Positions 56,987 to 64,000 of a stretch of DNA of 64,000 nt are shown here, piece by piece. Each line of letters begins with the position of its first letter. Positions within the stretch are counted from its first letter, which is position 1. Both the position numbers and the translations under genes were made by a program. The DNA is from Bolinopsis microptera. Its lineage: Eukaryota; Ctenophora; Tentaculata; Lobata; Bolinopsidae. The stretch spans positions 13,777,628-13,841,627 of the forward strand of contig NC_087075.1 in the NCBI RefSeq assembly GCF_026151205.1, written 5' to 3'. The notes under the pieces are model-generated. The model was given only the letters and a program-made list of their open reading frames with translations, had not been told where the DNA came from and did not search any database.

Positions 56987-58793
56987 ATGGTATCAATAAA
57001 CTTGACAAGATGGGACATAGTTGGAATACTACTGCTAACTACAAATATATGTCTACTCTACAGTTATCAACCTGTTTCAATCATCACACCCGAGTTAATG
57101 AAACCGAACTCTAATTTAACTACAGCCGATATTTTAGCGGTTAACAGAACCCGTGAAAAATATTTCATTGTGTTCTTAATACCGTCACACCCGCAACGTT
57201 TTAACGTGAGGGATGCTATTCGTCGAACATGGATGAACGTTAATAGATGGAATAACTTAACCTCGATCGATGAACAATACAAGAGAATCAAGGTAATGTT
57301 CTTGTTCGGCTCCTACGCTGATAGCGGTGATTTTGACCAGGAGTTTTACGACGAGCTTAAAGAACACGACGATATGTACATGATATCCAATCTTAGAGAA
57401 CACAGGACCGCTCTAAAATACAAGGTACCTTAGTAGAGGAAATCAAGAGAGCAGGATACCTTAATTCCCAAAAATTTGGGCGACAAAAAATTTGAGCGGG
57501 CCTCTCGCCCAAATTTTTTGCAGACCAAATTTATAGCATAAATCTTTTCCGTCTGCTAAATTTGTTGCTAACCAAACTTTAGGCATTTGGCCCTGAAATT
57601 GTAGGTTTACAACCTACCAGGACGCGCGCCGAGTATATGGAACAGATATTTTAGTTTTACGAGTATCACCCGTTAACCCTGAAATCTATAGAAAGATGGC
57701 TTTTTTCATATCCAAGTGAAATAATATTTAAAATTTTAGTTTTCTAATCTGTCATTAATGGCTTGACCAATTAAATGTTAAAAAGGATTGAAAGCAAAAT
57801 GACTGGAATAATAAGGAATAATAATGAACTAAGGGCAAGGCAAATATTTAACTGAAATTTTAGTGGAAAATCGTTCATTTTTCGGTCGCCCAAATGAGTT
57901 CAAATTTTCTGCCCAAATTTTTCGGGCTCAAATAAATTGTGCTCAATATAATGGCACACAAATTTTTGGGAACTAAGGTATTAAGAAACCCCTTCTCGCA
58001 GTTTCTTAATTTTATGCCCTCTCTTAATTACGGTCACGGGTATGGTTTGGGTTTCCTAATTTTATGCTTACTAATTTTATGCATACTAATTATTTGATTT
58101 ATTAATAATTTGTACCAAGGTACTCTGGGGCACCAAGCAGGCGCTCCACCACTACGACTTTGACTACATCGTCAAAACGGACGACGACATCGTCGTCAAC
58201 CTGCCCGTCCTGATCACAGACCTGATAGCTCTACCACGTGACCGCTACTACACCGGCAACTGTAACATGAAGTACGGAGACTTCAATGGTTACCCTAAAT
58301 GGAAGTACTGCTCCGGAGGAGGATACGTGTTTTCACGTGATGTGGCCAGCAAGTTTCAGGAGTTACCTAGCTCTGTTCACCAGGTACCTTTCAGACCTAC
58401 TGCATTTCGACTTTCCCGTACAGTATTTAAACTATAATTGTTGAAAGTTTCATGACTGAAGATCTACCAGAATGGTTTCATGCGAAGTTCAATAGAATAA
58501 GCTAATTCTTAATGGTGCTGAATATCAAACTTTTTTTACCCAGCTGTGTTCACCAGGTACCCTTCAGACCGGAGGACGCGTACACGGGGTATCTGGTAAA
58601 CAGACTGAGGGTGCTGCTGGGGTACAAGGTCCAAATTGTGCCTAATCCGAAACTTAAAGTTTATGGTTATAAGTGTGGGCCTTTTGTGGGTTGGTTTTAC
58701 CATTCTTATAGCACGGTTAAGAAACACGAGGTACTGTACAAGAAGATAAGGTCAGATGTGTGGGTGCCCTGCAGTGAGCCCAATGGTAAATGA
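56987..58793 (+). CDS. Beta-1,3-galactosyltransferase-like (GT31), 3 exons
   Basis: Join 56987..57424, 58120..58383, 58557..58793; 312 aa. A type II membrane anchor (IVGILLLTTNICLLYSYQ) is followed by a lumenal domain with IPSHPQRFNVRDAIRRTW (family motif R..IR.TW), VMFLFG, FDYIVKTDDDIVVN (metal-binding DDD), CSGGGYVFSRDVA and PEDAYTG (family EDV..G). It acts in the Golgi, adding galactose or GlcNAc in beta-1,3 linkage; the substrate is unknown. Both introns start GTAC after AG and end before GTAC. Intron 2 holds a copied GPCR fragment. Start chosen at the ATG before the anchor, 340 bp from the divergent GMP synthase exon. An inverted broken copy of exon 1 lies at 62505-62745. Confidence 0.9.
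57459..57978. mobile_element. 520-bp MITE in galactosyltransferase intron 1
   Basis: Ends CCTTAATTCCCAAAAATTTG and CAAATTTTTGGGAACTAAGG are imperfect inverses, flanked by TA on both sides. It carries a nested 77-bp element (57600-57676). Confidence 0.7.
57600..57676 (+). mobile_element. 77-bp member of the TGTAGGTTTA family
   Basis: Flanked by CCCTGAAAT at 57591-57599 and 57677-57685. It starts TGTAGGTTTACAACCTACCA and ends CGAGTATCACCCGTTAA. It is shorter than the 22496-22608 copy because the GTTGGACTCGTCGACGG part is missing. Confidence 0.8.
58384..58556 (+). other. Intron 2 of the galactosyltransferase, formed from a GPCR gene patch and a 29-bp duplication
   Basis: The 29-bp words at 58369-58397 and 58542-58570 (AGCT.TGTTCACCAGGTACC...CAGACC) differ at two bases. 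Between them is a 144-bp insert; its first 130 bp (58398-58527) match 61591-61720 of the neighbouring GPCR with 8 mismatches by hand count, same strand. Donor CACCAG|GTACC and acceptor CACCAG|GTACC come from the two copies. Splicing restores ELPSSVHQ-VPFRPEDAY. Without splicing an in-frame TAA follows. Confidence 0.88.
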
Positions 58794-58917
58794 TGGTCAC
58801 CAGCGTTTCAAGTGTAGATTCAATAATTATAAATTTATAGTTCGTCATCAGATTTTATTGCCATGTTATGGTACATGTGATTGTGAATATGATTGTGTAC
58901 GATTTTTAAAACGTTCT

Positions 58918-59770
58918 TAGGAGGAGTATGAGGAGGAGAAGTAGGAGGAGGAGTAGGAGGAGAAGTAGGAGGAAGAGTAGGAGGAGAAGTAGGAGGAGGA
59001 GTAGGAGGAGAAGTAGTAGGAGGAGTAGGAGGAGGAGTAGGATGAGAAGTAGGAGGAGTAGGAGAAGTAGGAGGAGGAGTAGGAGGAGGAGTAGGAGGAG
59101 GAGTAGGAGGAGGAGTAGGAGAAGTAGGAGGAGGAGTAGGAGGAGAAGTAGGAGGAGGAGTAGGAGGAGAAGTAGGAGGAGTAGGAGGAGGAGTAGGAGG
59201 AGGAGAAGTAGGAGGAGGAGTAGGAGTAGGACTAGGAGGAGAAGAAGGAGGAGTAGGAGGAGGAGGAGAAGAAGGAAGAGTATGAGGAGGAGTAGGAGTA
59301 GGACTAGGACTAGGAAGAGAAAGAGGGGAAGGGGAAGGGGAAAGGGGAGCTCGAGGAGGAAGGAGGGGTAGGAGGGGAGGAGGGGAGAGGAGGAGTAGGA
59401 TGAGAAGTAGGAGGAGGAGTAGGAGGAGAAGTAGGAGGAGAAGTAGGAGGAGGAGTAGGAGGAGAAGTAGGAGGAGGAGTAGGAGTAGGACTAGGAGGCG
59501 AAGGAGGGGAAGGGGAAGGGGAAAGGGGAGCTCGAGGAGGAAGGAGGGGTAGGAGGGGAGAGGAGGAGTAGGAGGAGAAGTAGGAGGAGAAGTAGGAGGA
59601 GAAGTAGGAGGAGGAGTAGGAGGAGAAGTAGGAGGAGTAGGAGTAGGACTAGGAGGCGAAGGAGGGGAAGGGGAAGGGGAAAGGGGAGCTGGAGGAGGAA
59701 GGAGGGGTAGGAGGAGGAGGAGCTGGAGGATGCTGGAGGGGAGAGGAGAGGGAAGGAAAACTAAAGTTAA
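58918..59770. repeat. Purine-rich (AGGAGGAGT) minisatellite
   Basis: About 850 bp almost free of C, built from AGGAGG, AGAAGT and AGGAGTAGG words with higher-order repeats (for example GGGGAAGGGGAAAGGGGAGC three times). The Arg/Ser-rich frame at 58928-59371 arises from the repeat. It could form triplex (H-DNA). Confidence 0.95.
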
Positions 59771-60384
59771 GGTGGAGGGGTTACTATACGACGTACGCGT
59801 TTTTATGATTTAAAACTGTCGCACAAATACTATTTCGTCCATTCCTAGCTGCACAGCTCTCATTAAATCTGTAGATGGAGACTATTTTACGTTTTCTCTC
59901 GCGAACAATATCCTCTTCCGTCCACAAATGAGCTATTATTAAAGTAGGTCGCACATCTGGTGTCCTTGTAACCAATACGTGAGTGGATTGTGAGTTATGC
60001 AGATCAACTGATTATAAAACGTCGCATATTACCACTTGCACTCATTGCATTACTAATTCTTCTAAAACAAAGAACTCAAAAATGTAAAATACGCGACAAT
60101 ATCTTCCTTGAGCTGAAAAAGAAGATACAGCGTTTCGTACGTGTCCTCAGCCCGTCCTTAGACACATTTAGCACTTTTTACCGCATTTTAGCACATTTTG
60201 ACATTTTAGCACGTTGCACCTGGTGAACATTTCATTCTTTTCTGTCTGACAATCACTGCTAGTTAGTACCTTGTGGTGCATAAAATATTGACCGCTGTAT
60301 CTGACAATTCAGTAGTTCATAATTGGCTTATCTTTACAATTGTGGTTTTACGGCAATACTGCTGATGAACAACTTGTCCCTCTC

Positions 60385-61824
60385 ATGACCATTTCAAGTA
60401 ACTATTCGGATATCAGATTCGGGATAGAGAGCAATGCAGAAAGATATTCCTGGGCTGCCTATTTGGTTTTTTGTCAAGTCTAATTGGAGATACTCTGATC
60501 CTGTTTGCATCCTTCCAGAAGGACGCCTTGTAGAGCATATAATTTCATTTCTTAATTTTAATTCTAATATTTTATGTTTTATTCCCGGACGGCTTCAAAT
60601 AAACTCATACTAATTTCACAAAGCATTGCCTACAAGTTTCAACACTTCAAGTTCACACCTATTAGTAATACCTCCCTTACGAATTCATTCTCAGAAACCT
60701 TAAGACTAAGTACCTACCTTCACCTTTCACCGTCCTAACACTATCTTAACATCAGCCAATCACAATTGAGAAACACGACTCACATGACACTACTTTCACC
60801 TCCATAGCCGTCCGTGGCTACGATTGTAAAATAAGTCTGTCTGACCCGTTTTGAGAGATACGAATGAACTTGTGTTTAGTTCCCATATTCTAAAAAACCT
60901 TTGCTGACTTTACCTTTCAAGAAGTCAAACTAATATAACGAGTATCACTTTGTATTAGACACCTAAAAAAGTACTTGAACTAGTCCTCAAGATCCCGGTA
61001 TTACACCAACCTCTACAGCCTTCAAAGTCAACAAATTCATACTGACTGTTATTCAACACATTGCAGCTTCTGATCTCATTTCGACTATCTGTACACCCTT
61101 CTCTGGGGCAGTCTCCTTGCTAGCCAACTCGTGGGTCCTTGGAAAAACACTTTGCTATGCTCGGGTATATGTCGGCAACTACGCTTACCTTGTTGGCATG
61201 TCCCTCATCGCAGTTCTCACTACAAGCAAGTTCCTTCTACTCAGATATCCTCTCCGAGCAGTAAGTTGGTCAACAAAAAGAGCTCATCAAGTTTGCAGCT
61301 TCATCTGGGCTTTCAACCTTATCTTACCAATACTTTTCTCCGCTGTAGACAAGGATGATGTTGACTTCGAGTACATAATCTACAACTGTCAATACGGGTA
61401 TAACTCTGATATTTGGAACAAAATATTGCCCTTAACTGGATTTTTTTCTGCTTTACTTCCAAACATAATTATCGTAGGAACAACAGTTCCTACACTGATA
61501 TACCCAGCTGATGCAAGGATATCTGCTAGACGTGTCCAAGGAAGTGTTCCATGGCAAGGAGCCCTCACTGTAGTCCTCACTGCTGTCATCTACTGCATTT
61601 CAACTTTCCCGTACAGCATTTATACTATAATTGTTGAAAGTTTCATGACTGAAGATCCACCAGAATGGTTTCATGAGAAGTTAAAAAGAATAAGCTATTT
61701 CTTAATGGTGCTGAATATCATGTCAAACTTTTATATCTACACTATGACGATAAAGACTTTCCGCAGATTTCTTCTCTCGAAACTATTCTCTGTCGTTCCC
61801 AGCACTGTTAGTTCTTTTGCTTAG
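60385..61824 (+). pseudogene. Class A GPCR, paralogue of 8683-9711, disrupted
   Basis: The N-terminus from ATG 60385 (NYSDIRFGIESNAERY) matches the intact GPCR. A 1-base shift in the T run at about 60470 is needed to continue into LSSLIGDTLILFASFQKDA. The frame then stops in an insertion (60530-61017) and resumes at FKVNKFILTVIQHIAASDL. From 61117 to 61824 the frame is open through TM3-TM7 (KFLLLRYPLRA, FPYSIYTI, SNFYIYTMT) to the stop. Either a pseudogene, or a gene with an intron plus an assembly error in the homopolymer. It is the source, or sister, of the patch in the galactosyltransferase intron. Confidence 0.8.
60530..61017. mobile_element. 488-bp insertion in the GPCR with short inverted ends
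   Basis: GCCTT flanks both sides (60525-60529, 61018-61022). The ends are TGTAGAG and CTCTACA. It also begins GT and ends AG, so it could be read as an intron, but removing it at those sites leaves the frame shifted by one relative to the paralogue. Confidence 0.6.
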
Positions 61825-62504
61825 CTTAGGTAAAATCAATACAGTTTTTTCTATTTATTATATGCAGTATTTAGTGTATTTGTTGCTATGGATAAAATTT
61901 TGAACATTTATTATGGATGGAAAGCTGATGACAAAAACTCGCGGACTCACAAAATTTCTCATAAACAGCGATTTAGCATTATATATAAATAGAATTTAAG
62001 ATATCATAAAATTCGTGAATTACTAATACTAAGAAATATGTGGGTAAATGTGGAAAATTGAAAACGATAAGTATGACCCGCTTATTAGTATGACCCGCTT
62101 ATAATTTTTACCATTTTCAGGAAAAAAGATATTTTATTACTTTAAAGGCTTTGTAAAAACTGTTTTTTTGGAACTTGAGTTTTTATTATATTAGTTATAA
62201 ATTATCAAATCGACGTAAAAATCATGAGTTTGACCCTGAAAATGGAAGAAGATTCACCGACAAAATGGCTTTTTATGTCTAACCGTGCAAGGAAAGCAGA
62301 CGCAGCATATTCTAGGGGAACCTGGAGGAAGAACAACCTCTGGAGTCAACGGAAGAGAGGATTATGATTTAGTCTATAATTCAAATGAGGCAATAAGGCC
62401 CCCCCCCCCCCGTCCATTGTCCAATCATTCTTTTCTTACACAATCATAATGACATTACACGTTCCATAAACCATAAAAATATCAGGACATGAAAAAATAT
62501 TGAC

Positions 62505-62745
62505 ATTTTTGACGAATATCCCCCACATTAAAATGTCCAGGGGTGTGACGTTATTAAGACCACAAGGAAATATTTTTAACGGGTTTTGTTAACCGCTAAA
62601 ATATCGGCTGTAGTGAAATTAGAGTTTGGTTACACTAACTCGACTGTGGTGATTGAAAAAAGGTGGATGACTGTAGAGTAGACATATAGTTGTAGTTAGC
62701 AGTAGCATTGCCACCATATCCCATCTTGTCATTCTCGATACAGTC
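62505..62745 (-). pseudogene. Inverted partial copy of galactosyltransferase exon 1
   Basis: The minus strand from about 62745 matches exon 1 from the membrane anchor (GACAAGATGGGATATGGTGG; MLLLTTTICLLYS) through TACAGCCGATATTTTAGCGG and TCACACCC to about the RDAIRR region. It has an in-frame TAA (CCCGTTAAAAAT) and no ATG. Confidence 0.8.
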
Positions 62746-62879
62746 ACAGGTTCCCTGTTTCCGAGATCGCATCTCAAAGGGGAGGCCTCGACTCCAAGAC
62801 CATTATATAATAACGAGGGCCGAGGGGTAAGTGTGGACTATCGAATTTGAATCATAAATTTTTTTCATGTTTGCCAAAA

Positions 62880-63008
62880 TTCAGGAATGTTTTGCTGACG
62901 TCAGCAAGGCTCAGACCCCCCCCCCCCCCCCCCCCCCCGTCAGTATTTTCCAACCCCCCCCCCCCACCCCTCCCCTCGGCTGCTGACGTAAAATGTGAAC
63001 GCTCCCTA
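62880..63008. repeat. C-tract-rich element end
   Basis: Two long C runs (about 62916-62938 and 62955-62967) lie between GCTGACGTCAGCAAGG and CGGCTGCTGACGTAAAATGT. The right end resembles ends of TIR elements reading GGGAGCGTTCACATTTTACG. The left border was not located. Confidence 0.4.
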
Positions 63009-64000
63009 AGTGCTACGTCAACGTGAATTGTTCAGTTTAAGCTATTAGCTACTTAGTTAAGAGCCATGAATAATACAATGTGTCGTTGCCTGGCAGCAAC
63101 TTGGCATGTAACAAACTACAAAAGAGAACATGTTTTCATTGTATCAAAGGTATTGTTAGTTTTTGCCGAATATTCTAAAAATACCATTAACAATATTTTA
63201 AATTCCGTAGCTTTTTACATGATCACACTTACGTCTTACAGTTGGTAGCCTTCAAACATTTCTTTTAAATTTATTATATCAAGATTTCTCTTGACAAAAT
63301 GTATTAAAGTGTGTTACTTCGACAACATTCAGAATCATTTTGTAGACAAGTTAAGGGGGGGGGGTTCACCCTGATTTTTTTGTGAAACTTAGTTTCGAGA
63401 TAGCAGTTGACCAACAAACTAGGACCGTGACCGAACTTTTGAGGGGGTCCCGGACCCCAACCGCCAAACGGTGCCTGCGGGGCAGCCACGCCCATATTTG
63501 ATATATTTGAGCCAAATTTTTTTAAAGGCCTAACTCAAAATTCCATATTAAAACTTAAGGTCGAAATGCGATTCTACGTTGATTCTGAAAATTTCATGTA
63601 AAAATATTGAAACCCTATTGAGTTCTATTGTTTTGAACGAATCAGTTTCGCAATATCGCGAACTGAGATATGGCGATTTTGTCATTTTTTGCAATTAATT
63701 GAACACAGAATCCACAGTTAGGTAGATTTGAGCTGATAATCATAGAGAATCTGTAGTATAGGCTTATCTTCCATATAAAGTTGGGTCATTCAAAAATATT
63801 GATATTTGACCAATTATGGGCCCAAAATCGATCAAATTTGGTGCGTATGCCCAAATATGGTCTTATGGTTTTTGGCTCATAACTCAGTCATTTTGTCCAA
63901 TCTTGATGAAAATTCATATACGAGTTCAAGGGACCACTAGCTACAAGTAGAGCACCTAAAATCTGGGTTTTGGGCATGTTCAGGGGTATTTGGCTAAATT
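63009..64000. other. Gene-free end of the window
   Basis: No exon is supported. Includes a G9 run near 63355 and sentence-like AT-rich sequence similar in style to the non-coding parts of MITEs elsewhere. Confidence 0.5.

Noticed and set aside
58928..59371. Arg/Ser-rich frame resembling an SR protein
   Set aside because: It is translation of the AGGAGG/AGT purine repeat, with no non-repetitive coding sequence on either side.

Overview
The window is genomic DNA from an animal: AT-rich, intron-containing, repeat-heavy, with multi-exon genes using GT-AG splice sites and animal gene families (a two-pore K+ channel, a beta-1,3-galactosyltransferase, rhodopsin-like GPCRs, secreted Cys-rich proteins). 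The proteins are divergent from the bilaterian forms I know. My best guess is a non-bilaterian such as a ctenophore, but this is a low-confidence inference. There is no prokaryotic gene organisation.

Layout. 1-2.9 kb: no gene, a tRNA-derived SINE head and a 20-bp satellite. 2.9-8 kb: three small secreted pacifastin/VWC-like genes, two of them a head-to-head inverted duplication. 8.7-9.7 kb: an intronless GPCR. 9.7-25.8 kb: no gene, but satellites, an X-box-like motif cluster and several non-autonomous DNA elements. 25.8-31.8 kb: an eight-exon K2P channel with large repeat arrays in its introns. 32.7-33.7 kb: a dead LINE fragment. 34.7-38.6 kb (minus): an eight-exon secreted modular protein with a PAN domain, four 'WNDNF' modules and an Ala/Lys-rich tail. 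38.6-44 kb: no gene, nested MITEs and telomere-like repeats. 44.0-56.6 kb (minus): twelve 3' exons of GMP synthase, with a nested secreted-protein gene and a 2.9-kb DNA transposon in one intron and a 1.4-kb foldback element in another. 57-58.8 kb (plus): a three-exon beta-1,3-galactosyltransferase. 60.4-61.8 kb: a disrupted second GPCR. 62.5-62.7 kb: an inverted galactosyltransferase fragment.

The strongest signals lie at exon-intron borders. (i) In GMP synthase a 54-bp unit holding 45 nt of exon end plus the 5' splice site is repeated 22 times, in frame and without length change. Another intron of the same gene repeats its 3' splice site about four times. (ii) The last intron of the galactosyltransferase looks like a gained intron. 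It is a 144-bp insert, 130 bp of which is a patch copied from the neighbouring GPCR gene, flanked by a 29-bp duplication whose internal CAG|GT supplies both splice sites. (iii) In at least eight introns of four genes a tandem array starts at, or ends close to, a splice site. This suggests that splice borders in this genome are recurrent sites of tandem duplication and insertion.

Exon structures were assembled by hand from reading frame, splice consensus and phase agreement. They are internally consistent but untested against transcripts.
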